Counted from the first letter of the stretch, positions 16,764-25,604 are shown. The stretch: 64,000 nt of DNA from Kitasatospora phosalacinea (GCF_000717185.1 NZ_JNYE01000014.1:1-64000); one strand, 5' to 3'. The notes: generated by a model from the sequence alone, not told the origin. Made by a program: numbers and translations.

Positions 16764-18368
16764 ATGGAACTGCTGACGGCAGACGACCCGGCGGCGATCG
16801 GCGACTACCGGCTGCTGCGCCGCCTCGGCGCGGGCGGCATGGGACGGGTCTACCTGGGCCGGACCGCGGGCGGCCGGACCGTCGCGGTCAAGGTGGTGCG
16901 CTCCGAACTCGCCGACGACCCCGAGTTCCGGGCCAGGTTCCGCCAGGAGGTGTCCGCGGCCCGGCGGGTCGGCGGCCGCTGGACCGCCCCCGTGCTGGAC
17001 GCCGACACCGAGGGCCCCCGCCCCTGGGTCGCCACCGGCTACGTCGCCGGGCCCTCGCTCGGCGAGGCCGTCCGCACCGCCGGACCGCTCCCCGTCCCCT
17101 CCGTGCACGCCCTCGGCAGCAGGCTCGCCGAGGCCCTGGAGCAGGTGCACGCCCTCGGCCTGGTGCACCGGGACGTCAAGCCGTCCAACGTGCTGCTCGC
17201 CCTGGACGGCCCCCGGCTGATCGACTTCGGCGTCGCCCGCGCGCTCGACGCCGCCACCACCCTCACCCACAGCGGCTACGTGGTCGGCTCGCCCGGCTTC
17301 ATGTCGCCCGAACAGGCCGCCGGCTCGCCCGCCGGACCGGCCGGCGACGTTTTTTCGCTCGGCGCACTGCTCGCCTTCGCCGCGACCGGCACCGCCCCGT
17401 TCGGCGAAGGCGTCAGCGCCGCCGTCCTGCTCTACCGGGTGCTCCACGAGCAACCCGAACTCGACGGCCTGCACGGCGAACTGCGCGAGGCCGTCACCGC
17501 CTGCCTCGCCAAGGACCCGGCGCAGCGCCCCACCCCCGCCGAACTGCGCGCCCGCCTCGCCCCCGCCGGCGGCCCCGAGGGCTGGCTGCCCGGCCCGCTG
17601 GCCGCCGCGGTCGGCCGCGCCGCCGTCGAACTCCTCGACCTGGAGGGCACCGCCGGGCCCACCGGCGCCGTCACCGCCGACCGGGTGCCGACCGTGCTGG
17701 ACGGCGGGCGGCGGACCCCCGGCCCCGAGCGGCGGACCCCCGGCCCCGAGCGGCGCACCGGACGGCGCCGGGCGGTGGCGGCCGCCGCCGCGGCGGTGCT
17801 GGCGGGCGCGCTGTACGGCGGGCTCGCGGCCTCCGGCCACCTGCCCTGGTCGCCGGACGACCCCGCGACGAGCGCCCCGCCCGGGCAGGACGCGGCCACC
17901 GGGACGCCCACCGGGACGCCCAGCGGCCCGGCGAGCGGCCCGGCGAGCGGCCCGGCGAGCGGCCCGGCGAGCGGCACGCCCGGCGGCACGGCGACACCGG
18001 TGAAGGGGAACGGCGAGGCGCTGCCCGACGCCTTCGTGGGCACCTTCAAGGGCACCATCACCACCAAGATCGTCCCGCTGGCGTCCACCTTCACCGTCAC
18101 CTTCGCCCCGGGGAAGGTCGGCGAGCAGGTCGGGCACACCAGCAACGCCTCCCAGCTCAGCAGCACCGTCTGCCGGGGCGTGCTCACCCTGCTCTCGGTC
18201 GCGGACGGCGAGGTCCTGCTGCAGGAGCGCCCGGACGGCACCGACAGCGCCTGCACCGGCGTCCCCGAGAAGCAGACGTACACCCTGCTCGCCGACGGCG
18301 GCCTGCACGTGGCGGTCTCCGGGGCGGCGCTCGGCTCCGACCCGGAGGGCGACCTGGCCAAGCAGTGA
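16764..18368 (+). CDS. Receptor-like serine/threonine protein kinase
   Basis: A 534-residue membrane kinase. Kinase domain about residues 13-260: LGAGGMGRVYLG glycine loop, VAVKVV lysine, LVHRDVKPSNVLL catalytic loop, LIDFGVARAL magnesium loop. A basic patch and one transmembrane helix (about 333-357) lead to an extracellular part with a TGTP/GPAS low-complexity linker and a C-terminal domain with two Cys (STVCRG, DSACTG) that may sense a ligand or stress. Direct repeats in DNA encode PGPERRT twice and GPAS four times. A run of six T at 17350-17355 in the kinase domain breaks normal codon use. Confidence 0.9.
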   Translation: MELLTADDPAAIGDYRLLRRLGAGGMGRVYLGRTAGGRTVAVKVVRSELADDPEFRARFRQEVSAARRVGGRWTAPVLDADTEGPRPWVATGYVAGPSLGEAVRTAGPLPVPSVHALGSRLAEALEQVHALGLVHRDVKPSNVLLALDGPRLIDFGVARALDAATTLTHSGYVVGSPGFMSPEQAAGSPAGPAGDVFSLGALLAFAATGTAPFGEGVSAAVLLYRVLHEQPELDGLHGELREAVTACLAKDPAQRPTPAELRARLAPAGGPEGWLPGPLAAAVGRAAVELLDLEGTAGPTGAVTADRVPTVLDGGRRTPGPERRTPGPERRTGRRRAVAAAAAAVLAGALYGGLAASGHLPWSPDDPATSAPPGQDAATGTPTGTPSGPASGPASGPASGPASGTPGGTATPVKGNGEALPDAFVGTFKGTITTKIVPLASTFTVTFAPGKVGEQVGHTSNASQLSSTVCRGVLTLLSVADGEVLLQERPDGTDSACTGVPEKQTYTLLADGGLHVAVSGAALGSDPEGDLAKQ

Positions 18369-18457
18369 GCGGCGCGGAACGGGCCTGCGGTGGGGCCGAA
18401 ATGTGCTGGCGTAGGCTGGGCGAGTCGCCCCTCCGATGAAGAAAGCAGGCCCGCCAG

Positions 18458-19666
18458 GTGTCCGAGCAGAACCTTTCCGCCACCCAGTTGCAGGCCGTAC
18501 TGGACCGCGCGGCCGAGGGCGGCCGGATCACCGCCGAGGAGGCCCTGGAGCTGTACCGGTCGGCGCCGCTGCACGCGCTCGGCGCGGCCGCGGACGCGGT
18601 GCGGCGGCGGCGGTACGCGGGGGTCGAGCACATCGCCACGTACATCATCGAGCGGAACATCAACTACACCAACGTCTGCGTGACGGCGTGCAAGTTCTGC
18701 GCGTTCTACGTGCCGCCGAAGAGCGACAAGGGCTGGTCGCGGGAGCTGGACGAGGTCCTGCGCCGGTGCGCGGAGACCGTCGAGCTCGGCGGCACCCAGA
18801 TCATGTTCCAGGGCGGGCACCACCCCGACTACGGGGTCGAGTACTACGAGGAGAACTTCGCCGCGATCAAGGCGGCGTTCCCGCAGCTGGTGATCCACTC
18901 GCTGGGCGCCTCCGAGGTCGAGCACATGGCGAGGATCTCCGGCGTCTCCGTCGAGGAGGCGATCACCCGGATCCACGCCGCGGGCCTGGACTCCTTCGCG
19001 GGCGCCGGGGCCGAACTGCTGCCGGAGCGGCCGCGGAAGGCGATCGCGCCGCTGAAGGAGTCCGGCGAGCGCTGGCTGGAGATCATGGAGACCGCGCACC
19101 GCCTCGGCGTCGAGTCGACCTCCACCATGCTGATGGGCACCGGCGAGACCAACGCCGAGCGGATCGAGCACCTGCGGATGATCCGCGACGTGCAGGACCG
19201 CACCGGCGGCTTCCGGGCGTTCATCCCGTACACCTACCAGCCGCAGAACAACCACCTGAAGGGCTCGACCCAGGCCACGGTCTTCGAGTACCTGCGGATG
19301 ATCGCCATCGCCCGGCTCTTCCTCGACAACGTCGCGCACATCCAGGGCTCCTGGCTCACCACCGGCAAGGAGGCGGGCCAGCTGTCGCTGCACTACGGCG
19401 CGGACGACCTGGGCTCGGTCATGCTGGAGGAGAACGTGGTCTCCGCGGCCGGGGCCAAGCACCGCTCCAACCTGCACGAGCTGATCCACCTGATCCGCAC
19501 CGCGGGCCGGGTGCCCGCGCAGCGCTCCACCACCTACCAGCACCTGCGCGTCCTCGACGACCCGGCGAACGACCCGGTCGACCCGCGGGTCGCCTCGCAC
19601 ATCGCCTCCACCGCGATCGAGGGCGGCACCGCGCACCCCGAACTGACCATCCTCGCGACGAACTGA
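18458..19666 (+). CDS. mqnC: Cyclic dehypoxanthinyl futalosine synthase (radical SAM)
   Basis: A 402-residue radical SAM enzyme that cyclises dehypoxanthine futalosine in menaquinone synthesis. The cluster-binding motif CVTACKFCAF (C-x3-C-x2-C, about residues 74-81) and the segments GGTQIMFQGGHHPDYG, STSTMLMGTGETNAERIEH and PYTYQPQNNHL are diagnostic of MqnC. Start GTG 18458. A TAGGCT -10 box at about 18411 suggests an independent promoter. It needs a partner reductant, and its product goes to MqnD. Confidence 0.96.
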   Translation: MSEQNLSATQLQAVLDRAAEGGRITAEEALELYRSAPLHALGAAADAVRRRRYAGVEHIATYIIERNINYTNVCVTACKFCAFYVPPKSDKGWSRELDEVLRRCAETVELGGTQIMFQGGHHPDYGVEYYEENFAAIKAAFPQLVIHSLGASEVEHMARISGVSVEEAITRIHAAGLDSFAGAGAELLPERPRKAIAPLKESGERWLEIMETAHRLGVESTSTMLMGTGETNAERIEHLRMIRDVQDRTGGFRAFIPYTYQPQNNHLKGSTQATVFEYLRMIAIARLFLDNVAHIQGSWLTTGKEAGQLSLHYGADDLGSVMLEENVVSAAGAKHRSNLHELIHLIRTAGRVPAQRSTTYQHLRVLDDPANDPVDPRVASHIASTAIEGGTAHPELTILATN

Positions 19667-19676
19667 CCCCCGCGCC

Positions 19677-20276
19677 GTGCTGACCCTGCACCGGGCCCGC
19701 CAACTGTTCACCGGCACCGGACCGGTCGCGGACGGGGCGGTGCTGGTCGACGGCGCGCGCGTCGCCGCGATCGGCCCCGGCGCGGAACTCGCGGGCGGCC
19801 CGGCGAGGGTCCGGGAGTGGCCCGGGGTGCTGGTGCCCGGGCTGCTCAACCGGCACGGCGCCTGGCTGCTGGAGACCGCCTACCACCCGGACCCGCGGGA
19901 GGAGGCCGGCGACCTGCCGCTGCTGCCGGAGCGGGAACTGACGGACGCGCAGCGGGGCGGCAGCGCCCGCCGCGGGCTGCAGCGGCTCCTCGGCCACGGC
20001 GCGACGGCCCTGGCGGGCCCGCTCGCCCGCCCCTCCGTCCGCACGGCCCTGGCCCGCTCCGGCCTGCGCCACCTCCCCGGCGGGGAGGCCGGCCCCGGCC
20101 CCCTCGACCCGCTCGCGGCAACGCCGTTGGCGGACGCCGTGCACCGGCCGCTGACGGTCGGCGGCGCGGCGGACTTCGCCGTGTTCGCGGTCGGGGCGGT
20201 GGAGGAGCTGGAGGGCGGCGGAGCGGTCTGCCTGGCGACGGTGCTGGACGGGCGGCTGCTGTACCGGCGGCGGTAG
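19677..20276 (+). CDS. Imidazolonepropionase-like (amidohydrolase N-terminal-like) protein
   Basis: A 199-residue protein starting GTG 19677, 10 nt after mqnC and so probably cotranscribed. The first 60 residues (VADGAVLVDGARVAAIGPG, VLVPGLLNRHGAW) resemble the beta-sandwich start of amidohydrolases such as imidazolonepropionase, and the end (GGAADFAVF, CLATVLDGRLLYRRR) resembles the returning part of the same sandwich. The metal-binding barrel is mostly missing, so it is probably not a normal hydrolase. Proteins of this kind commonly follow mqnC in Streptomyces (recollection). Function unknown. Confidence 0.7.
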   Translation: MLTLHRARQLFTGTGPVADGAVLVDGARVAAIGPGAELAGGPARVREWPGVLVPGLLNRHGAWLLETAYHPDPREEAGDLPLLPERELTDAQRGGSARRGLQRLLGHGATALAGPLARPSVRTALARSGLRHLPGGEAGPGPLDPLAATPLADAVHRPLTVGGAADFAVFAVGAVEELEGGGAVCLATVLDGRLLYRRR

Positions 20277-20372
20277 CGCCGCCGCGGGTCTCGGCACGGG
20301 TGCCGGCGCGGGTGCCGGCGGGGACGGTTCGTTCGGTGGCGAAGGGTTCCGGCGTTTCTGACTCCCCGTGAC

Positions 20373-20402
20373 CCGGGATGCCCTTTGCGGCTAACATCCC
20401 GG
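20373..20402. promoter_or_regulatory. Inverted repeat overlapping a promoter
   Basis: CCGGGATG (20373-20380) and CATCCCGG (20395-20402) are perfect inverted arms, 14 nt apart. TAACAT (20392-20397) fits a -10 box, with GTGACC 18 nt upstream as a weak -35. Autoregulation or a short leader hairpin are both possible. Confidence 0.35.
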
Positions 20403-20435
20403 TTCAGACCTCAGCCCGAGTCAGGAACAGGACGT

Positions 20436-20993
20436 ATGCGAGCCGCGACCCCCGATCGTCCTCGGACCCGCACCGGCCGGGGGTGGTACGTCGGAGCCGT
20501 GCTGAGCGCGGTGGTGGCGGTGGCGATGTGCCTGCTGGGGTGGCGCCAGGCCGACCAGGCCGACCGGATCGACGCGCACCCGGTGCGGGTCGAGGGGACG
20601 GTCACCCAACTCCCCGGCGGCAGCGGCTCGTACAGCCAGGTCGCGTACCCGGTGGACGGGCGGCGGCTGACCGCGGCGGACCTGTGGCTGCCGTCGGACG
20701 CGCAGGTGGGCGACCCGATCTGCCTGGAGCACGCGGCGGACGACGCCGGTGCGGTGCGGGTGTGCGGCAAGACCTACCCGCAGCCGGTGGGCGTCGGGCT
20801 GGCGCAGACCAGCGTGCCCGCGGCGGTGCTGCTGTGCGCGCTGTGCCTGTGGCGGATCCGGCGCACCCGGGCGGGCGCGCAGCGGGAACGGGCCGCGTTC
20901 ACGGTCGCGTTCGCCGCGGAGGGGATGCCCGCGCTGACCCACGGCAAGCGCTCCCGCCGCCGCCGCAAGGGGGGCCGCCGCGCCCTGCGGTGA
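20436..20993 (+). CDS. DUF3592-like membrane protein
   Basis: A 185-residue protein with one helix near residues 16-37 ([19 protein letters not shown]), an extracellular beta-rich domain of about 80 residues ([10 protein letters not shown], then [20 protein letters not shown]) and a second helix near 125-145, ending in a very basic cytoplasmic tail. This two-helix layout resembles DUF3592 proteins of actinobacteria. ATG 20436 has GGAACAGGAC upstream. Function unknown. It lies just ahead of menG with a 44-nt gap. Confidence 0.65.
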   Translation: MRAATPDRPRTRTGRGWYVGAVLSAVVAVAMCLLGWRQADQADRIDAHPVRVEGTVTQLPGGSGSYSQVAYPVDGRRLTAADLWLPSDAQVGDPICLEHAADDAGAVRVCGKTYPQPVGVGLAQTSVPAAVLLCALCLWRIRRTRAGAQRERAAFTVAFAAEGMPALTHGKRSRRRRKGGRRALR

Positions 20994-21037
20994 GCCCTGG
21001 TGGCGGCCCGCCGCGTCGCAAGGTGAACAATGGGGGC

Positions 21038-21733
21038 GTGACCCGAGCCCATCTGGACAAGCAGCCGCAGGACGTCGCCGCCATGTTCGACGACGTCGCG
21101 GCCAAGTACGACCGCACCAACGACGTGCTCTCGCTGGGCCAGGCCCGGCTGTGGCGGCGGGCGGTGGCCGATGCGGTGGGGGCCGTCGCGGGCCAGCGGA
21201 TCCTGGACCTCGGTGCGGGCACCGGGACGTCCTCGCTGCCGTTCCTGGAGGCCGGTGCCGACGTGGTGCCGTGCGACTTCTCGATCGGGATGCTGACCGA
21301 GGGCAAGAACCGCCACCCCGAACTCGCGCTCACCGCGGGCGACGCGACCCGGCTGCCGTTCGCGGACGAGTCCTTCGACGCCGTGACGATCTCCTTCGCG
21401 CTGCGCAACGTGCAGGAGCACGAGACGGCGCTGCGGGAGATGCTGCGGGTGACCAAGCCCGGCGGGAAGCTGGTGATCTGCGAGTTCTCCACGCCGACCT
21501 GGACGCCGCTGCGCACGGTCTACACCGAGTACCTGATGCGCGCGCTGCCGCCGGTGGCGACCCGGGTGTCGTCCAACCCGGAGGCGTACGTGTACCTCGC
21601 GGAGTCGATCCGGTCCTGGCCGGACCAGCCCGCGCTGGCCGCCCAGTTGCAGCAGGCGGGCTGGGCGAAGGTGGCGTGGCGCAACCTGACCGGCGGCATC
21701 GTCGCCCTCCACCGCGGCTTCAAGGCCCCGTAG
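21038..21733 (+). CDS. menG: Demethylmenaquinone methyltransferase
   Basis: A 231-residue SAM-dependent methyltransferase of the UbiE/MenG family that makes menaquinone from demethylmenaquinone. Visible motifs are [20 protein letters not shown] at the N-terminus, the SAM-binding [15 protein letters not shown] (about residues 55-69), and later [20 protein letters not shown] plus EFSTPTW. Start GTG 21038. It follows the small membrane gene and precedes the reductase gene, consistent with a menaquinone-maturation cluster beside complex I. Confidence 0.93.
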   Translation: MTRAHLDKQPQDVAAMFDDVAAKYDRTNDVLSLGQARLWRRAVADAVGAVAGQRILDLGAGTGTSSLPFLEAGADVVPCDFSIGMLTEGKNRHPELALTAGDATRLPFADESFDAVTISFALRNVQEHETALREMLRVTKPGGKLVICEFSTPTWTPLRTVYTEYLMRALPPVATRVSSNPEAYVYLAESIRSWPDQPALAAQLQQAGWAKVAWRNLTGGIVALHRGFKAP

Positions 21734-21828
21734 ACTGCGGTGGTTCGGCACCCCGTCCGCCGGGAAGGCGTCGGCGGGGCGGCCGTCCCCGACTCCGTGA
21801 CCCCGACGCGCTCAGGAGAGAGCCCCGT

Positions 21829-23106
21829 ATGACCGAGACCGCCGTCGAGTCCACCGCCGACGTCATCGTGGTCGGCGCCGGTCCGGCCGGCTCCAGCACC
21901 GCGTACTGGCTGGCCCAGGCGGGCCTGGACGTGCTGCTGCTGGAGAAGACCGAGTTCCCGCGCGAGAAGGTGTGCGGGGACGGCCTGACGCCGCGCGCCG
22001 TCAAGCAGTTGGTCGACATGGGCATCGACGTGTCCGCCGAGGGCTGGCTGCGCAACAAGGGCCTGCGGATCATCGGCGGCGGCGTCCGGCTGGAGCTGGA
22101 CTGGCCGGACCTGGCCGCGTTCCCCGACTACGGCCTGGTGCGCAAGCGCGCCGACTTCGACGAACTGCTGGCCCGGCAGGCGCAGAAGGCCGGCGCCCGG
22201 CTGTACGAGAACTGCAACGTCAGCGGGCCCGTCCAGGACCGCACCGGGCGGATCACCGGCGTGACCGCCAAGATCGGGCCGGACAAGCGCGAAGTGGAGT
22301 TCCACGCACCGCTGGTGGTCGCCGCGGACGGCAACTCCACCCGGCTGTCGCTGGCCATGGGCCTGCACCGGATCGAGTCCCGGCCGATGGGCGTCGCCTA
22401 CCGGACGTACTTCACCTCGCCCCGGCACGACGACGACTACCTGGAGTCCTGGCTGGAGCTGTGGGACACCCGCGGCGGGCAGAAGAAGCTGCTGCCCGGC
22501 TACGGGTGGATCTTCGGCATGGGCGACGGCACCTCCAACGTGGGCCTGGGCATCCTCAACTCCTCGCCCGCCTTCGGCGACCTGAACTGGCGCGAGGTGC
22601 TGAAGAGCTGGTGCGCCGGCATGCCCGAGGAGTGGGGCTACACGCCGGAGAACATGACCGAGCCGATCCGCGGCGCGGCCCTGCCGATGGCCTTCAACCG
22701 GCAGCCGCACTACACCCGCGGCCTGCTGCTGGTCGGCGACGCGGGCGGCCTGGTCAACCCGTTCAACGGCGAGGGCATCGCCTATGCGATGGAATCCGGC
22801 CAACTCGCCGCGGGCGTCATCGTCCAGGCGATGGCCCGGATCACCCCGGAGGGCCGCGAGCGCGCCCTGGCCCGCTACCCGCAGCTGCTCAAGGACACCT
22901 ACGGCGGCTACTACACGCTCGGCCGGGCCTTCGTGAAGCTGATCGGCAACGACAGGGTGATGCGGATCGCCGCCGAGCGCGGCCTGACCCACCCCGTGCT
23001 GATGAAGTTCGTCCTCAAGCTGCTGGCCAACCTGACCGACCCGACCGGCGGCGACGTCGCGGACCGGATCATCAACGGCCTGACCAAGGTGGCGCCGCGC
23101 GCCTGA
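21829..23106 (+). CDS. Geranylgeranyl reductase-family FAD protein, probable menaquinone reductase
   Basis: A 425-residue flavoprotein. The N-terminal VIVVGAGPAGSSTAYWLAQAG is the FAD dinucleotide-binding motif, followed by EKVCGDGLTPRAV and LLVGDAGGLVNPFNGEGIAYAMESG (second FAD motif). These mark the geranylgeranyl reductase family. In actinobacteria such proteins (MenJ type) saturate isoprene units of the menaquinone tail; its place between menG and nuoA supports that role (inference). ATG 21829 with AGGAGAG upstream. Confidence 0.88.
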   Translation: MTETAVESTADVIVVGAGPAGSSTAYWLAQAGLDVLLLEKTEFPREKVCGDGLTPRAVKQLVDMGIDVSAEGWLRNKGLRIIGGGVRLELDWPDLAAFPDYGLVRKRADFDELLARQAQKAGARLYENCNVSGPVQDRTGRITGVTAKIGPDKREVEFHAPLVVAADGNSTRLSLAMGLHRIESRPMGVAYRTYFTSPRHDDDYLESWLELWDTRGGQKKLLPGYGWIFGMGDGTSNVGLGILNSSPAFGDLNWREVLKSWCAGMPEEWGYTPENMTEPIRGAALPMAFNRQPHYTRGLLLVGDAGGLVNPFNGEGIAYAMESGQLAAGVIVQAMARITPEGRERALARYPQLLKDTYGGYYTLGRAFVKLIGNDRVMRIAAERGLTHPVLMKFVLKLLANLTDPTGGDVADRIINGLTKVAPRA

Positions 23107-23121
23107 CCCCGGGCTCCGCGG

Positions 23122-23160
23122 AGGCGGCGGGCGGGCGCGAAAGCGTTTGCCCGCCGCCTT
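23122..23160 (+). terminator. Hairpin terminator
   Basis: An 11-bp perfect stem (AGGCGGCGGGC and complement) with a 16-nt internal region that can itself pair (GCG-AAA-GCG), starting 16 nt after the reductase stop. Confidence 0.65.
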
Positions 23161-23241
23161 CCGCGTGCGGGAGAGTGGCGGCCTCCGAACGTCCCGTCCG
23201 ATGCCGCACGGGCCCCCGACGACCCTTCCGGGAGCCGTGCC

Positions 23242-24153
23242 ATGGCCGTCGTGTCCGTCGATGCCCGTCCGCAGTCGGTGCGCGACCTGCCGTTGGTGGC
23301 GGTCGCGGTGGTGTGGGGTTCGAGCTTCCTGGTGGTGAAGCGGGTCGCCGAGCCGGAGACGGTGGTGGCGGTGCTGGCGCTGAGGTTCGCGCTGGTGCTG
23401 CCGGTGCTGGGGGCGGTGGCGTGGCGGCGGCTGCGCGGGCTGTCGGCGGCGCAGTGGGGCGGCGGGGCGGTGCTGGGGGTGGTGCTGGGGGCGGTGTTCC
23501 TGCTGGAGACGTACGGGGCGGTGCACACCTCGGCGACCAACGCGGGGCTGGTGATCAGCCTGACGATGGTGCTCACGCCGCTCGCGGAGGCGGCGCTGCG
23601 GCGTTCGGCGCCCGCGGGGGCGTTCCTGGCGGCGGCGGGGCTGTCGGTGCTGGGGGTGGCGCTGCTGACCGGGGACGGCGGGCTGCGGGCCCCGTCGGCG
23701 GGCGACCTGCTGGTGCTGGGCGCGGCGGTGGCGCGGACGGTGAACGTGCTGGCGACGGCCCGGCTGCGGTCGGTGCGCGGGGTGGACGCGCTGGCCCTGA
23801 CCTGGGTCCAACTGGCTTTCGCGACGGCCGTGTTCGTGCTGGCGGCGCCGCTGGCGGGCCCGTCCCCGCTGAGCGTGGCGGCCTCCTTCGACGCGGCGCG
23901 CTGGGGCCTGCTGCTGTACCTGTCGCTGCTGTGCACGCTGTTCGCGTTCTTCGCGCAGTTGTGGGCGGTGCGGGCGACCTCGCCGTCCCGGGTGAGCCTG
24001 CTGCTGGGCACCGAGCCGCTGTGGGCGGCGCTGTTCGGGATCGCGCTGGCGGGGGACCGGCCGGGTCCGCTCGCGCTGCTGGGGGCGGTGGCGGTGCTGG
24101 CGGGCACCGAGTGGGGGCGGCGGCGGGCGCCGCGGTTCCCGTCGGCCCCTTGA
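23242..24153 (+). CDS. EamA/DMT-family transporter
   Basis: A 303-residue membrane protein with ten hydrophobic helices arranged as two EamA repeats. VAVVWGSSFLVVKRVAEPET in helix 1 and TSATNAGLVISLTMVLTPL in the first repeat are typical of drug/metabolite exporters. Start ATG 23242. It lies between the menaquinone reductase and nuoA but is preceded by a terminator and separated from nuoA by 450 nt, so it is probably not part of the respiratory unit. Substrate unknown. Confidence 0.85.
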   Translation: MAVVSVDARPQSVRDLPLVAVAVVWGSSFLVVKRVAEPETVVAVLALRFALVLPVLGAVAWRRLRGLSAAQWGGGAVLGVVLGAVFLLETYGAVHTSATNAGLVISLTMVLTPLAEAALRRSAPAGAFLAAAGLSVLGVALLTGDGGLRAPSAGDLLVLGAAVARTVNVLATARLRSVRGVDALALTWVQLAFATAVFVLAAPLAGPSPLSVAASFDAARWGLLLYLSLLCTLFAFFAQLWAVRATSPSRVSLLLGTEPLWAALFGIALAGDRPGPLALLGAVAVLAGTEWGRRRAPRFPSAP

Positions 24154-24184
24154 GGGCGGCTCCCGGGAGCGGCTCCTTGAGAGC

Positions 24185-24202
24185 TTGTGAACGAAGGGTC
24201 AA
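24185..24202 (+). promoter_or_regulatory. Rex-like half site, distal
   Basis: TTGTGAACGAAGGGTCAA has a perfect left half (TTGTGAA) of the Rex consensus TTGTGAA-N4-TTCACAA, but only 3 of 7 matches in the right half. It lies about 300 nt from the main site, just after the EamA gene. Confidence 0.25.
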
Positions 24203-24468
24203 GCGGCCGCCGTTCCGGGTCCACCGCCAGGGTGAGATCCACTATCACGTAAACCGGATCACTCCGAAATTTGCCCCGACTGCCGCAGAATTGATATAGG
24301 GCGTGGCCGAACGGCAGTCGTTTCGCTCCGGGTTGCGACCGTATGTGGTCAATCGCCCGCTCTGGGTCGAACAGTGGTGACCGATCCGCTTTCGCGGGCC
24401 TTCGTCGGGTGGCGAAGATCACAAAGATCATCGGGAACTGCGTGTCGCAGATCACAAGCCGACAGGCA

Positions 24469-24474
24469 TAGGAT
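24469..24474 (+). promoter_or_regulatory. nuoA -10 box
   Basis: TAGGAT fits TANNNT; TCGCAG lies 18 nt upstream as a weak -35. The start point would be near 24481, just before the Rex operator. Confidence 0.45.
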
Positions 24475-24490
24475 GCGCTCCAACCTGGCT

Positions 24491-24508
24491 TTGTGAACTG
24501 CCTCACAT
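24491..24508 (+). promoter_or_regulatory. Rex operator (NADH/NAD+ control)
   Basis: TTGTGAACTGCCTCACAT matches the actinobacterial Rex operator TTGTGAA-N4-TTCACAA at 12 of 14 defined positions. Regulation of nuoA-N by Rex is established in Streptomyces coelicolor (established knowledge). Rex leaves the DNA when NADH rises, so nuo expression increases under reductive load. The site lies just downstream of the predicted start point. Confidence 0.8.
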
Positions 24509-24605
24509 GGAGCCGGATCCCACGAAGTGGATCATCGGTTCACCCTTGGTGACCTGGTGGTTCCGATTTGCAGTCAAGGACGACTGGACGGAGGGAGCGG
24601 GGGCT

Positions 24606-24965
24606 ATGAATGCCTACGCGCCGATCCTCGTACTCGGTGCCATCGCGGCGGCGTTCGCGGTCGGCTCCGTCGTGATGGCCTCGCTCACCGGCCCGAAGCG
24701 TTACAACCGGGCCAAGTTGGAGGCGTACGAGTGCGGCATCGAACCGACCCCGCAGCCGGTGGGCGGCGGTCGGTTCCCGATCAAGTACTACCTGACGGCG
24801 ATGCTGTTCATCGTCTTCGACATCGAGATCGTCTTCCTCTACCCCTGGGCGGTCAGCTTCGACGCCCTCGGGATCTTCGGGCTGGTCGAGATGCTCCTGT
24901 TCATCGCCACCGTGTTCGTCGCCTACGCCTACGTCTGGCGCCGCGGCGGCCTGGAGTGGGACTAG
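24606..24965 (+). CDS. nuoA: NADH-quinone oxidoreductase subunit A
   Basis: A 119-residue membrane subunit with three helices. It is part of the region linking the hydrophilic and membrane arms of complex I. The loop YECGIEPTPQPVGGGRFPIKYY with its conserved Cys, and FDIEIVFLYPWA in helix 2, are the NuoA hallmarks. ATG 24606 is chosen over the in-frame ATG 24507 because GGAGGGAGCGGGGG is directly upstream and the length is normal for the family. It is the first gene of a 14-gene operon running to 40408. Confidence 0.95.
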   Translation: MNAYAPILVLGAIAAAFAVGSVVMASLTGPKRYNRAKLEAYECGIEPTPQPVGGGRFPIKYYLTAMLFIVFDIEIVFLYPWAVSFDALGIFGLVEMLLFIATVFVAYAYVWRRGGLEWD

Positions 24966-24998
24966 ACCACCGGCTGCCGCGGCGCGGGACGCGCGCGT

Positions 24999-25016
24999 TT
25001 GTGAACGGGCGGACAA
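24999..25016 (+). promoter_or_regulatory. Rex-like site between nuoA and nuoB
   Basis: TTGTGAACGGGCGGACAA has a perfect left half and 4 of 7 matches in the right half (ACAA end) of the Rex consensus, with correct N4 spacing. It lies in the only sizeable gap (84 nt) of the nuo operon. It may be a secondary Rex site or a chance match. Confidence 0.35.
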
Positions 25017-25049
25017 GCCACCGGACTCGAGGGCATTGAGAGGGAACTG

Positions 25050-25604
25050 ATGGGTATCGAGGAGAAGCTGCCGAGCGGCTTTCTGCTCACCAGCGTGGAG
25101 GCCGCCGCGGGCTGGGTGCGGAAGGCGTCGCTCTTCCCGGCCACCTTCGGTCTGGCCTGCTGCGCGATCGAGATGATGACCACCGGAGCGGGCCGCTACG
25201 ACCTGGCCCGGTTCGGCATGGAGGTCTTCCGCGGCTCGCCCCGGCAGGCCGACCTGATGATCGTGGCGGGCCGGGTCAGCCAGAAGATGGCACCGGTGCT
25301 GCGGCAGGTCTACGACCAGATGCCGAACCCGAAGTGGGTCATCTCGATGGGCGTGTGCGCCTCCTCCGGCGGCATGTTCAACAACTACGCGATCGTCCAG
25401 GGCGTCGACCACATCGTCCCCGTGGACATCTACCTGCCGGGCTGCCCGCCCCGCCCGGAGATGCTGATGGACGCGATCATCAAGCTGCACGAGAAGATCC
25501 AGCACGAGAAGCTCGGCGTGCACAAGCGCCGGGCCGAGGAGGAGGCCGAGCGCCTCGCGCTGCAGGCCGTCCCGACCAGCGAGATGCGGGGGCTGCTGCG
25601 ATGA
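25050..25604 (+). CDS. nuoB: NADH-quinone oxidoreductase subunit B
   Basis: A 184-residue peripheral subunit that carries the terminal 4Fe-4S cluster N2 next to the quinone site. The motif [10 protein letters not shown] supplies two Cys, with the other two in [18 protein letters not shown] and [12 protein letters not shown]. The C-terminal 35 residues form a charged helix. Start ATG 25050 with AGAGGGAACTG upstream. Its stop overlaps the start of nuoC. Confidence 0.97.
   Translation: MGIEEKLPSGFLLTSVEAAAGWVRKASLFPATFGLACCAIEMMTTGAGRYDLARFGMEVFRGSPRQADLMIVAGRVSQKMAPVLRQVYDQMPNPKWVISMGVCASSGGMFNNYAIVQGVDHIVPVDIYLPGCPPRPEMLMDAIIKLHEKIQHEKLGVHKRRAEEEAERLALQAVPTSEMRGLLR

Larger units (their letters stand above)
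24154..24605 (+). other. nuo control region
   Basis: No protein gene is supported in these 450 bases. The region is richer in A/T than its surroundings and holds the Rex operator, a -10 box and a distal Rex-like half site (see separate entries). Short pairs such as GATCACAAAGATCA (24417-24430) and AGATCACAAG (24450-24459) recur and may bind other regulators. Confidence 0.5.

Noticed and set aside
18458..19666. Annotation of the radical SAM protein as CofH
   Set aside because: Its motifs and its length fit MqnC, and a complete FbiC (CofG-CofH) is present at 52104.
22911..24506. Very long open frames antisense to real genes (many across the window)
   Set aside because: They are by-products of GC bias: codon positions show the wrong bias, the proteins are Arg/Pro/Gly-rich, and the opposite strand holds recognisable conserved proteins.
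24507..24605. Longer NuoA starting at ATG 24507
   Set aside because: It begins at the edge of the Rex operator, lacks an RBS, and would add 33 residues absent from the family; ATG 24606 has a strong RBS.
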